64,000 nucleotides of DNA from Jutongia huaianensis (GTDB lineage Bacteria > Bacillota > Clostridia > Lachnospirales > Lachnospiraceae): positions 1 to 64,000 of the forward strand of contig NZ_JACRSX010000004.1 of NCBI RefSeq assembly GCF_014384985.1. The letters are read 5' to 3'. The position numbers and the translations under genes are program-made. This document shows positions 11,078 to 19,454 of the stretch, piece after piece; positions within the stretch are counted from its first letter, which is position 1; each line of letters opens with the position of its first letter. A model generated the notes under the pieces. The model was not told where the DNA came from, ran no database searches, and worked only from the letters and a program-made list of their open reading frames with translations.

Positions 11078-12508
11078 CTATCCCAAAATTTCCATAAGAA
11101 TCTTATTGACCTTTCCGGGATCTGCCTTGCCTTGCATTGCTTTCATTGTCTGTCCAACCAGGAAGCCGATGGCTTTCTTCTTACCGCTGTTATAATCCTC
11201 TACTGACTTTGGATTATCTGCAACAACCTTCTCGATCACTTCACGAAGGGCACCGTCATCGGATACGGTCTTTAAGCCCTTCTCCTCAACATACTTCTCC
11301 GGATCGATATTATTCTTGAATATTTCTTCGAAAACTTCCTTTGCCACAGAGCTGTTGATCTCACCGGCATCTGCCATCTCGATCAGCTTCGCAAGATTTT
11401 CCGGCGAGAAGGAAATATCCTCTGCCTCCATCTCATTTTCCTTCAACAGACGCATGGTTTCAACCATCAGCCAGTTAGAAACCTTCTTCGGCTTATTGCA
11501 GATAGCGGTGGTCGCCTCAAAGATGTCAGCCATCTTCTTGGTTCCCGTGATGATCTCTGCATCATACTCCGGAATGTCATATTCTTTTTTGTAACGCTCC
11601 AGCTTCTCGGAACGAAGCTCCGGCTGTCTGTCTTTTACTGCCTGCAGCCACTCATCGCTGATCATGATCGGCACCAGATCCGGCTCTGGGAAGTAACGGT
11701 AATCCTGCGCATCCTCCTTGGAACGCATCGCATAAGAGGACTCCTTATTGTCATCCCATCTTCTGGTCTCCTGAATAACCTGACGTCCTTCCTCAAGAAG
11801 CTCGATCTGACGTGCTCTCTCGCCCTCAATGGCATGAGAGATTGCCTTGAAGGAGTTTAAGTTCTTCATCTCGGTACGTGTACCAAACTCAGTCGCTCCC
11901 ACTTCCCTGACAGAGAGGTTGACGTCGGCACGCATGGATCCCTCCTGAAGCTTACAGTCAGAAGCACCCAGATACTGAATGATCATACGCAGCTTCTCCA
12001 GATAAGCAATCACTTCATCTGCAGAACGCATATCCGGCTCCGATACGATCTCGATCAGAGGCACACCGGAACGGTTGTAATCTACCATTGAACTTCCGGT
12101 CCAGTCATCATGAACAAGCTTACCGGCATCCTCCTCCATATGGATCTCATGGATACCTATGGTCTTTTTGCCTGCTGCTGTCTCAATCTCAATGCCACCG
12201 TTCCGGCAGATTGGCAGGTACAGCTGGGAAATCTGATAGTTCTGTGGATTATCTGGATAAAAATAATTCTTACGGTCAAATTTGCAGTACTGGGTAATGC
12301 TGCAATTAGTTGCAAGACCCACGGCAATGGCATATTCTACCACCTGCTTATTGAGTACCGGCAGAGAACCAGGCATACCGGTACAAACCGGACATGTATG
12401 TGTATTTGGTGCCCCACCAAATGCGGTTGAGCATCCGCAGAAAATTTTTGTCTTTGTGGCAAGCTCCACATGGACCTCAAGTCCTATCACAGTCTCGTAT
12501 TGTTTCAT
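11078..12508 (-). CDS. gatB: Asp/Glu-tRNA(Asn/Gln) amidotransferase subunit B
   Basis: tRNA-binding and kinase subunit of GatCAB, which converts Asp-tRNA(Asn) or Glu-tRNA(Gln) to the amide form. 476 residues: starts MKQYETVIGLEVHVEL, has the zinc-type cysteines in FCGCSTAF and CPVCTGMPG, the GatB signature KFDRKNYFYPDNPQNYQISQ, and the YqeY-like C-terminal tail (about 330-476). Start at ATG 12508-12506, where the family normally begins; AAAGGAG lies upstream. Sixteen bases separate it from gatA. Confidence 0.97.
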   Translation of the reverse strand: MKQYETVIGLEVHVELATKTKIFCGCSTAFGGAPNTHTCPVCTGMPGSLPVLNKQVVEYAIAVGLATNCSITQYCKFDRKNYFYPDNPQNYQISQLYLPICRNGGIEIETAAGKKTIGIHEIHMEEDAGKLVHDDWTGSSMVDYNRSGVPLIEIVSEPDMRSADEVIAYLEKLRMIIQYLGASDCKLQEGSMRADVNLSVREVGATEFGTRTEMKNLNSFKAISHAIEGERARQIELLEEGRQVIQETRRWDDNKESSYAMRSKEDAQDYRYFPEPDLVPIMISDEWLQAVKDRQPELRSEKLERYKKEYDIPEYDAEIITGTKKMADIFEATTAICNKPKKVSNWLMVETMRLLKENEMEAEDISFSPENLAKLIEMADAGEINSSVAKEVFEEIFKNNIDPEKYVEEKGLKTVSDDGALREVIEKVVADNPKSVEDYNSGKKKAIGFLVGQTMKAMQGKADPGKVNKILMEILG

Positions 12509-12524
12509 CTTTCCGGTCTCCTTT

Positions 12525-13988
12525 CTACTCTGCCAGAAGCGGGCTAAATGCCGGCTCTCTTGTCTGCTCATATGCGTATGCTGCCTGAATGATCTTCTTT
12601 TCCTGGAAGCAGTCACCGATCAGCTGTAAGCCGATTGGAAGTCCCTTGGAATCTACACCGCACGGAACAGAAATACCAGGCAGACCGGCAAGGTTGACAG
12701 AAATCGTGTAAATATCTCCGAGATACATCTTGATTGGATCGCTGAGACTCTGTCCCAATTTCGGTGCTGTGGTCGGAGCAGCCGGTCCAAGAATCATATC
12801 GTATTTTTCAAAGGCTTTGTCGAAGGCTTTTTTGATCAATGCTTTGGTACGAAGTGCCTTCAGATAATATGCATCATAATAACCGGAGCTTAATACAAAA
12901 GAACCAAGCATGATACGACGTTTTACCTCGGCACCGAAGCCTTCGGAACGTGTCTTTTTATACATGTTGTGAAGTCCCTCATACTCCTTGGTGCGATAAC
13001 CGTACTTCACACCGTCGAAACGCTCCAGATTAGAGCTTGCCTCAGCACAAGCGATAACATAATATGCCGGAATCGCATATTCTACAAGACTGAGCTCGAA
13101 CTCCTCCACAATGGCACCCTTCTCCTCCAGTTTCTTCGCTGCAGCAAGAACCGCATCCTTAACCTCCGTGTCAAGACCTTCTCCAAAATAATCCTTTGGA
13201 ATACCAATCTTCATCCCCTTCACATCATCTACCAGTGCAGAGGTAAAATCTGTGTCATCACGTTCTACGGATGTAGAGTCTTTGGTATCGTGAGAAGCAA
13301 TGGTCTCCAGGATCGTTGCACAATCTGTAACATCCTTTGCAACCGGTCCGATCTGATCAAGAGAAGAACCATATGCGATCAGTCCGTAACGGGAAACCGT
13401 ACCGTAGGTCGGCTTAATCCCTGTCACACCGCAGAAGGAGCTTGGCTGACGAATAGATCCACCGGTATCGGAGCCAAGAGCATAGAAGCACTCGCCCGCA
13501 GCAACCGCAGCACAGGATCCGCCGGAAGATCCTCCCGGTACATGCTCTGTATTCCATGGGTTTTTCGTCTCTCCGAAAGCAGAAGTCTCCGTGGTACTTC
13601 CCATAGCAAACTCATCCATATTGGTCTTTCCGAGAATGACTGCACCGGCCTTTTGCAGATTAAGCACTGCCTCTGACGTAAATGTTGGTACAAAGTTACC
13701 AAGGATCTTAGAACTGCAGGTGGTCAGGAGCCCCTCCGTACACATATTATCCTTAATGGCAACCGGTACACCTGCCAGAGGTGATGTAAGCTCCCCTGCA
13801 TCAATCTTTTTCTGCACCTCCTCTGCCTGCTTCAGTGCACCCTCCCGGTCCACTGTCACAAAACTGTTTACTTTCTCTTCCTTTGCCTCAATGGCAGCCA
13901 GAGCAGCTTCTGTCGCCTCCACCACAGAAACCTCTCCCGCTTTTATCTTCTTGCCCAGCTCTACAGCCGTAAGCTGCATCAATGACAT
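12525..13988 (-). CDS. gatA: Asp/Glu-tRNA(Asn/Gln) amidotransferase subunit A
   Basis: Amidase subunit of GatCAB that releases ammonia from Gln or Asn for tRNA amidation. 487 residues with the amidase signature GGSSGGSCAAVAAGE (about residues 150-165). The Ser-cisSer-Lys triad is visible as AIKDNMC (Lys), SSGGSCA and SDTGGSIRQPS. Start placed at ATG 13988-13986; TTG 13991 and an internal ATG three codons later are alternatives, with AAGGA about 11 bases upstream. Lies between gatC and gatB. Confidence 0.97.
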   Translation of the reverse strand: MSLMQLTAVELGKKIKAGEVSVVEATEAALAAIEAKEEKVNSFVTVDREGALKQAEEVQKKIDAGELTSPLAGVPVAIKDNMCTEGLLTTCSSKILGNFVPTFTSEAVLNLQKAGAVILGKTNMDEFAMGSTTETSAFGETKNPWNTEHVPGGSSGGSCAAVAAGECFYALGSDTGGSIRQPSSFCGVTGIKPTYGTVSRYGLIAYGSSLDQIGPVAKDVTDCATILETIASHDTKDSTSVERDDTDFTSALVDDVKGMKIGIPKDYFGEGLDTEVKDAVLAAAKKLEEKGAIVEEFELSLVEYAIPAYYVIACAEASSNLERFDGVKYGYRTKEYEGLHNMYKKTRSEGFGAEVKRRIMLGSFVLSSGYYDAYYLKALRTKALIKKAFDKAFEKYDMILGPAAPTTAPKLGQSLSDPIKMYLGDIYTISVNLAGLPGISVPCGVDSKGLPIGLQLIGDCFQEKKIIQAAYAYEQTREPAFSPLLAE

Positions 13989-14043
13989 CAAATCACCAAT
14001 CCTTTCTTGTTGATTTCTACAGTTTTACTTTTCACACTTCACA

Positions 14044-14334
14044 CTATACTGTTTTCGGAACTAAAAATGCATTTTCCTTTACTTCCGGTGCATTTGCAAG
14101 TGTTGCCTCATGTCCGTCTCCGTTTGTAACCACATCCTCACGGAATACATTATTTACCGGGAATACATGGGACATCGGCTCTACACCGCTGGTATCCAGC
14201 TCATTCAGCTTGTCAATATAATCCAACATCTCGCCCATATCCTTCTTGGCCTGCTCCTGCTCTTCCTTATTCAGCTCCAGCTTTGCCAGAATACCGACAT
14301 ACTCAATCGTCTCATCTGAAATTATATTTGCCAT
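14044..14334 (-). CDS. gatC: Asp/Glu-tRNA(Asn/Gln) amidotransferase subunit C
   Basis: Small subunit that stabilises the GatA-GatB complex. 95 residues: [21 protein letters not shown] and, downstream, [14 protein letters not shown], both typical of GatC, ending in [10 protein letters not shown]. Start at ATG 14334-14332 (MANIISDE) with AGGA eight bases upstream; the frame is open further upstream but unlike the family there. About 55 bases separate its stop from gatA. Confidence 0.95.
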   Translation of the reverse strand: MANIISDETIEYVGILAKLELNKEEQEQAKKDMGEMLDYIDKLNELDTSGVEPMSHVFPVNNVFREDVVTNGDGHEATLANAPEVKENAFLVPKTV

Positions 14335-14443
14335 ATTTATATCCTGCCTTTCCTCCGCCTGCCTGTTCGCAGACATCATATTCAATCTAAATCATTTCCG
14401 GGTTCAGACTAAAAAGCCTGTCCGTTTCACTGTCTATCTTCTC

Positions 14444-15775
14444 CTACGGTTCCAGACGGCTCATATCTCTTGGGAACAAGGTGGTCTCACGGACATTCTC
14501 CTCACCGAGAAGCTGCATAGTCAGACGTTCCATACCGATACCCAGTCCACCATGTGGCGGCATACCGTGCTTAAATGCACTGAGATACTGCTCCATGCCT
14601 TCCTCTGTCATACCACGCTCCTCCATCTTGGTCAGAAGCTCCGGATAGCTGTGGATACGCTGACCGCCTGTGGTGATCTCCAGACCATGATACAGAAGAT
14701 CAAAGCTTAAGGTATATGTCTTATCCTCCGGATCATCCATTGCATAGAAAGGACGCTTCTTGGATGGATAATGTGTCACAAATACGAAATCCGCATCACA
14801 TTCCTCTTTGTAATACTGACCGATCAACGCCTCTTCCTCCGGCTCCAGATCATATGGGTTACGGATCTCTCTGTTATATTTCTCTGCAACCTGCTTCTTT
14901 GCCACATCAAAACGCACACAAGGAATCTTGTCTGTATTCGGAAGAGTTACTCCGAGAATCTTTAACTCTCTGCTGTACTCCTTCTGCAAAAGAGCCATGG
15001 TGTACTGTAAAAATCCTGTCTCCATTGCCATAATATCCTCAAAACCGTCAATATATCCCATCTCAAAATCCAGAGAAGTATACTCGTTCAGATGACGCTT
15101 TGTGTTGTGCTTCTCTGCACGGAATACCGGAGCAGTCTCGAATACGCGGTCAAATACGCCAACCATCATCTGCTTATAGAACTGCGGACTCTGCTGCAAT
15201 ATTGCCGGTCTGTGGAAATACTCCAGCTTAAACAGATTGGCACCACCCTCGGCGCTCTTTGCACCAAGCTTCGGTGTATGAATCTCGGTAAATCCCTGCT
15301 CATACAGGAAATCGCGGAATCCTCTTACAATGCCCTCCTGAATACGAAATTTGGCACGCTCACGCACATTACGGAGTGATACCGGGCGATAATTCAGCTT
15401 TGCTTCCAGAGATGTTTTTAATTTCCATTTGGAAATCTGCAGAGGCATCTGCTCTGTGGGCTCAGACAGAATACGGATGGTATTCAGACGAAGCTCCACA
15501 CCGTTCGGCGCACGATCCTCTTTTGCAAGAACACCCTCTACCTCTACGGTCGCTGCTTCCTTTAAAGTTTTCAGATCAAACTTGGTGACTCCTTCCTCAT
15601 ATACACACTGTAACAGTCCCTCTCTCTTACGGAGAACGACAAATGCCACATCACCCATATCACGGATCGTATGCACCGCACCATTGACCTTGATCGTCTT
15701 TCCTTCATAATCTCCTGCGAGAATCTCACTGATCTCCAGCGTATCCTTCTTCGCTACTCCAGTTATAAATTCCAT
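14444..15775 (-). CDS. aspS: archaeal-type, probably nondiscriminating aspartyl-tRNA synthetase
   Basis: Class II synthetase charging tRNA(Asp) and, by inference, tRNA(Asn). 443 residues: N-terminal OB-fold anticodon-binding domain (about 1-110), then motif 2 FRAEKHNTKRHLNEYTSLD and motif 3 GIGMERL, with the short architecture lacking the bacterial GAD insertion. In the OB-fold the usual GWVH of discriminating archaeal enzymes is GAVH; loss of that Trp fits relaxed tRNA choice. The gene leads gatC-gatA-gatB, the partners that amidate the misacylated Asp-tRNA(Asn). Start at ATG 15775-15773. Controlled by the T-box upstream. Confidence 0.9.
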   Translation of the reverse strand: MEFITGVAKKDTLEISEILAGDYEGKTIKVNGAVHTIRDMGDVAFVVLRKREGLLQCVYEEGVTKFDLKTLKEAATVEVEGVLAKEDRAPNGVELRLNTIRILSEPTEQMPLQISKWKLKTSLEAKLNYRPVSLRNVRERAKFRIQEGIVRGFRDFLYEQGFTEIHTPKLGAKSAEGGANLFKLEYFHRPAILQQSPQFYKQMMVGVFDRVFETAPVFRAEKHNTKRHLNEYTSLDFEMGYIDGFEDIMAMETGFLQYTMALLQKEYSRELKILGVTLPNTDKIPCVRFDVAKKQVAEKYNREIRNPYDLEPEEEALIGQYYKEECDADFVFVTHYPSKKRPFYAMDDPEDKTYTLSFDLLYHGLEITTGGQRIHSYPELLTKMEERGMTEEGMEQYLSAFKHGMPPHGGLGIGMERLTMQLLGEENVRETTLFPRDMSRLEP

Positions 15776-15912
15776 AATAAAACCATGCCTTTCCGTATCC
15801 CTTCCGGATACTATTTTTAAAATTAAAAAGGGCAAAAAGCATTGTGCCCTCCGGGTATCGCTTTGCAATTCCCGTTGATCTTCCCTTGCGTTGCGGACAT
15901 TTTCCTATACAC

Positions 15913-16225
15913 GAAAAAAATCCCCGGAAATGATATGACATCATATCACTTCTGGGGACGGATCTTCTTCCGCGGTACCACCCGCAATTCACAGACCATC
16001 TATGATACACCTGAAAAATGATCTGCATCTCTTCACATAACGCCGTGTCCGCGCACAAGCCTACTCATTGATACCTGTTCAGCCTATGGACTCCGGAGTG
16101 TTCTCCATTCTGTCCTCTGCCGGTCATGTGCTCTCAGTCGGTGGCATCATGTTCCTGTCGAAAAGCATGGTTTCAGAACTTCGTCTCCTTCATTGTCTGT
16201 TTCATAATTCAATTAAACAATCATA
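15913..16225 (-). promoter_or_regulatory. T-box leader upstream of aspS-gatCAB
   Basis: About 310 bases without a gene. The T-box core GGGTGGTACCGCG lies at 15983-15971 (minus). It is followed by a factor-independent terminator: TCCCCAGAAGTGATATGA pairs with TCATATCATTTCCGGGGA (15958-15921) and a run of seven T. Upstream sequence can fold into stem I, with GGAGACGAAG near the base and an ATGGAG/CTCC region. T-boxes sense uncharged tRNA. Several GAAC/AAC triplets are present, so I cannot fix the specifier codon; Asn is expected from the genes, and a two-codon leader has been described for a homologous clostridial operon. Confidence 0.93.
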
Positions 16226-16231
16226 TATCTA

Positions 16232-16260
16232 AGCATACCACATACATTTTATGATTGCAA
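16232..16260 (-). promoter_or_regulatory. promoter of T-box-aspS operon
   Basis: Minus-strand TTGCAA (16260-16255), 17-base spacer, TATGCT (16237-16232), immediately upstream of the T-box leader and 8 bases after the tautomerase stop codon. Confidence 0.8.
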
Positions 16261-16267
16261 GTGGTTA

Positions 16268-16609
16268 CTAAAAGTTACTGCCATTCCAGCCCCAGTCATT
16301 GATTCCCTGATATGTTACATAAACTGCATTTCCGGGAATTCCAAGCTCCTCCTGCAGAATATCACAGATTTTAGCCGTCATACTGTCACATGCACCGGAC
16401 TGCAGGCTGCCAAACACCTTAACAGAAACAAATGCTCCTTTATCCAGCTTGTTTCCTCCCATATACAGATCATATTCATCCTCAAAGCCTACCATCAGAA
16501 AGTTCTCGGTTTTTCCCAAAAGACCAATAGCCTGACCAAGCTTAGCCTTGATCTGCTCCTTTTTGTCCTCACTCATTTTTACCGTTACTTTTGAATCAAT
16601 AAATGGCAT
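16268..16609 (-). CDS. MIF-like tautomerase
   Basis: 113-residue member of the tautomerase superfamily resembling macrophage migration inhibitory factor / phenylpyruvate tautomerase. The mature N-terminus would be Pro (MPFIDSKV), the catalytic base of the family. Further matches are LLGKTENFLMVGFE in the middle and the C-terminus DWGWNGSNF, close to the NGSTF ending of MIF proteins. Start at ATG 16609-16607 with GGGAG upstream. It follows the FN3-like lipoprotein by 4 bases, so it is probably cotranscribed with the DUF1002 and lipoprotein genes. The in vivo substrate is unknown. Animal MIF is a cytokine; a host-directed role here would be speculation. Confidence 0.82.
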   Translation of the reverse strand: MPFIDSKVTVKMSEDKKEQIKAKLGQAIGLLGKTENFLMVGFEDEYDLYMGGNKLDKGAFVSVKVFGSLQSGACDSMTAKICDILQEELGIPGNAVYVTYQGINDWGWNGSNF

Positions 16610-16613
16610 AATC

Positions 16614-18302
16614 TCATTCTCCCTTCAATAAATCTGTTTGTAATGTCCAAGATGTATTTTGTCCATACGTTCCGGAAAGGATCAGATCTCCGTGACGCTG
16701 TCCTTTCTGGCGGTATGGAATCCGGTCCTGCTGTGGGACAAGCTGCAGATATACCAGCTCGTCTGCCTTTAACATAATATCTCCGGAAATCTTCTTCCAC
16801 TTTACTCCATCTGTGCTGTATTTCTCTGCGGCCAGCGTCATCTCCAGAAGCTTATCGTCATTTTTTCTCTGATAACGGTAAGTAACCGCCAGAAGCTGCT
16901 CCTGTGAGATCTTCAATGTCTGGTTACCGCTGTAACGGCTTAACAATCCAATACGGATCTGATCACTCTGCCCCTTTGTGGCAGACTCTGTCCATATCTG
17001 ATAGCCTCCATCTGACGACAGATCCTCCATAAACGCCTTCTGCCCTTTTACATCCAGTTTCATCAGATGCTTTCCTTCATTATATCTTGCCTGGAAAGAA
17101 ATCTCCTCCACAGACAGATTTGCAGAAGCCAGGAGTGTTTGACCGGATGCTGCCGGTGATAATTCCAGATAAACAGTTTTTTGCGGATCCAGTACAATAT
17201 CCCCTGTCACGGACTGGAAATACCTTCCATCCATGCTGTAACGGTCTGCCTTTAGCTTCATTGCCTGATATGGCGGCTTTTTCGCCTGCTTCTGATCTGA
17301 TGAGCGGCTGGCTGTGGAAACTGTAACCTCAGAGCCGTCCATCGCCTGTTGTGCATAATAATCTGCAGACATACGATACATCATTGTAATCTTCTGTGTT
17401 AGTATATCCGACAACAGTGTTAGAACACCATTTTCCTTTTTGGTGCTGGTCAGAGCCACCACAATATTGGACCGATAACTGTCCGGCTCTCTCACCAGAC
17501 GAAGACTGTAAACACCCTCTGGTTCTGCAGCCTGTACCTCTATGGCATCCGAACGCTTTCCATAAACCCTCTTTCCATTAAGAAGCGCATAAGCACGGAT
17601 CTGATAGAAATAGGTTTTCCCCTGCTCTACTGTACTATCTACATAGTTTTTTCCGAAATCAAACTCCTGCGTCGAGATGTCCTTTACAAGACCTCTCTCT
17701 AAAAGCTTCATATGACCGGCAGAGGTTCCACGGTAGATCTCCACTCCCTCCGGCTCAACGGCTTCCTTCCCTCCCCCTCCAAAGGAATATGTCAAAAGGA
17801 TCTCACCAATCTTCTGCTGCTTTGCTTTCATCGCTTTCTGATCCCAGAATGCTCCACCCACGCCGGTGTAAATATTACACTCTGCCGTAAGCTTCTGTGG
17901 CATCTGGTCTTTGTCATAAGCAAAATGGTCCGTCTGGCTGTACTCACACGCCGCCTCAACCTTATAATGATAATCCATTCCCATGGCAGCCGTATCATCC
18001 ACATAAGAGGTTTTGTCCGGCGTCAGCTCCTTTAACTTCTTCCATTCAGAACCATCATTGTCACTGCGGCACACCACATAGGAGGCTGCCCGGCTGACCT
18101 GATTCCAGCTTATCCTGACCTGAGAGCTTTCATCCATCTTTGCCGATACCTTGATCTCTTCAATAGGCCGCACGTCTGCCACCATAGACGCAGTAAATGC
18201 ATCTGAAGATTTTTCTCCCTGCCTGGCCGGTTTACAGCTCACAAGCATCGTCCCACAGAGCAGACACAAAAAACCGGATATCATTATTTTCTTCCGTATC
18301 AT
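16614..18302 (-). CDS. lipoprotein with fibronectin type III-like domains
   Basis: 562 residues, exported and membrane-anchored. N-terminal signal IMISGFLCLLCGTMLVSC ends in a lipobox with Cys near residue 22. Following are FN3-like repeats: IKVSAKMDESSQVRISWNQV with AASYVVCRS and YHYKVEAA (about 50-125), and a second with ILLTYSFGGGG, GVEIYRGTSAG and TYFYQIRAYALLNGK (about 160-250). The second half (about 290-560) contains two similar blocks with SMDGRYFQSVTGDIVLDPQKTVYLEL and STDGVKWKKISGDIMLKADELVYLQL, an internal duplication. No catalytic motif seen. Start at ATG 18302-18300 because GGGGA lies six bases upstream. Probably surface or matrix binding. Confidence 0.8.
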   Translation of the reverse strand: MIRKKIMISGFLCLLCGTMLVSCKPARQGEKSSDAFTASMVADVRPIEEIKVSAKMDESSQVRISWNQVSRAASYVVCRSDNDGSEWKKLKELTPDKTSYVDDTAAMGMDYHYKVEAACEYSQTDHFAYDKDQMPQKLTAECNIYTGVGGAFWDQKAMKAKQQKIGEILLTYSFGGGGKEAVEPEGVEIYRGTSAGHMKLLERGLVKDISTQEFDFGKNYVDSTVEQGKTYFYQIRAYALLNGKRVYGKRSDAIEVQAAEPEGVYSLRLVREPDSYRSNIVVALTSTKKENGVLTLLSDILTQKITMMYRMSADYYAQQAMDGSEVTVSTASRSSDQKQAKKPPYQAMKLKADRYSMDGRYFQSVTGDIVLDPQKTVYLELSPAASGQTLLASANLSVEEISFQARYNEGKHLMKLDVKGQKAFMEDLSSDGGYQIWTESATKGQSDQIRIGLLSRYSGNQTLKISQEQLLAVTYRYQRKNDDKLLEMTLAAEKYSTDGVKWKKISGDIMLKADELVYLQLVPQQDRIPYRQKGQRHGDLILSGTYGQNTSWTLQTDLLKGE

Positions 18303-18343
18303 AATAATCCCCATTTCTGTTATATTATTCCTGATTTCAGGCT

Positions 18344-19276
18344 TTATCCGAACAAGCCGCTAAAGAAATCTTTGACTGCATTAAAGATATTGGAAAAAAA
18401 TCCTCCTACCTTTTCGGTCAGTCCTTCCGTATCCACTTTACTGAAATCAATTCCGGAATCCTTCAGCTTATTATAAATATCCTTCGCCTGCTCCTTGATA
18501 GCATCCACATCAACATCCACCTTGGAAACCTTCTCCATCATATCTGTGATCTTGTTCACATCATCCTCAGACAGATTCAGATCCAATGCATTGGCAGAAG
18601 CATTGATGGCATCCTTAATATCATCTCTGGTAGTGAGATTGTCCGAAAACACCTTCTGCTTAACTGCCGCCACTAACTGCTCTACCTTTTCGGAATCACC
18701 AATGGTGTCTGCCAGCTCTGCCGTCGTCACAAGCTCATCCGTTGCTGCATCCATGGTGGATTCGGAAATATCCTTTCCTGTCATGACGGAATATGCCTTC
18801 ATAGCCCCCACCAAAGCTGATGTACCTGATATACCAAAGGGACCCACAACCGTTACCTGTGCATCCTCCAGCCCTGCTGTCACAAGAGCATTACAATACA
18901 TCCCGGATGTACAATAGGTGATATTCTTAGTCTCTACCTGAATTCCACTCCCCGCTTCAGTCTTTACGATCATAACAGAGGAAAGAGCACGGGTTCCGAT
19001 CACCTTGGAATCAATATAGTCTCCCAGATAATCGTGCTCCTCCTGATTGGTGATCTCAATAGTCTTGTAGTTTGACAGATCCGACTCACTGATTCCAAAC
19101 TCCTGCAGCACCTTCTGCTTCTCACTTGCCTTTAAATCCTGTCCAAAAGCAATATAACGGTCATAGCTGGTGTCCTCTCCACTGACCACCGCATCTGCTG
19201 AAGCAGACTTGCCCGGCACACACAGAAGCCCTACGCATAAGAGTACGCCGAATAATATCTTCATTCCATGTTTCAT
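18344..19276 (-). CDS. DUF1002 secreted protein
   Basis: 310 residues with signal peptide MKHGMKILFGVLLCVGLLC, cleavage after SASA. The core carries the DUF1002 pattern: YIAFGQDL, EEHDYLGDYI, SKVIGTRALSSVMIV, NITYCTSGMYCNALVTAG, and VVGPFGISGTSALVGAMKAY. The C-terminal 100 residues are helical and acidic with alternating Lys and Asp, ending in an amphipathic FFSNIFNAVKDFFSGLFG. Family function is unknown. The start could also be ATG 19288; the one chosen has AAAGGATGG upstream. First gene of a three-gene set with the FN3-like lipoprotein and the tautomerase. Confidence 0.82.
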   Translation of the reverse strand: MKHGMKILFGVLLCVGLLCVPGKSASADAVVSGEDTSYDRYIAFGQDLKASEKQKVLQEFGISESDLSNYKTIEITNQEEHDYLGDYIDSKVIGTRALSSVMIVKTEAGSGIQVETKNITYCTSGMYCNALVTAGLEDAQVTVVGPFGISGTSALVGAMKAYSVMTGKDISESTMDAATDELVTTAELADTIGDSEKVEQLVAAVKQKVFSDNLTTRDDIKDAINASANALDLNLSEDDVNKITDMMEKVSKVDVDVDAIKEQAKDIYNKLKDSGIDFSKVDTEGLTEKVGGFFSNIFNAVKDFFSGLFG

Positions 19277-19365
19277 TTCTGTTTCCATCCTTTCCCGAAT
19301 AATCCCCTTTTCTCCCTTACCTGCCATCTACCGGCAAAAATCTTCCTACACCTTCGAGGACAGTT

Positions 19366-19401
19366 TACCACAAAAGCTCCCCACAGAAAAGTGGAGAGCT
19401 T
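19366..19401 (-). terminator. terminator after dapL
   Basis: 11-bp stem AAGCTCTCCAC (19401-19391) with GTGGGGAGCTT (19384-19374), loop of 6 bases, followed by TTGTGG. The T tract is short, so efficiency is uncertain. Confidence 0.6.
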
Positions 19402-19454
19402 CTTATTTCAGAAAAATATAATGAATTTACTTCAAAAAGCCTGCATTAAAATTC

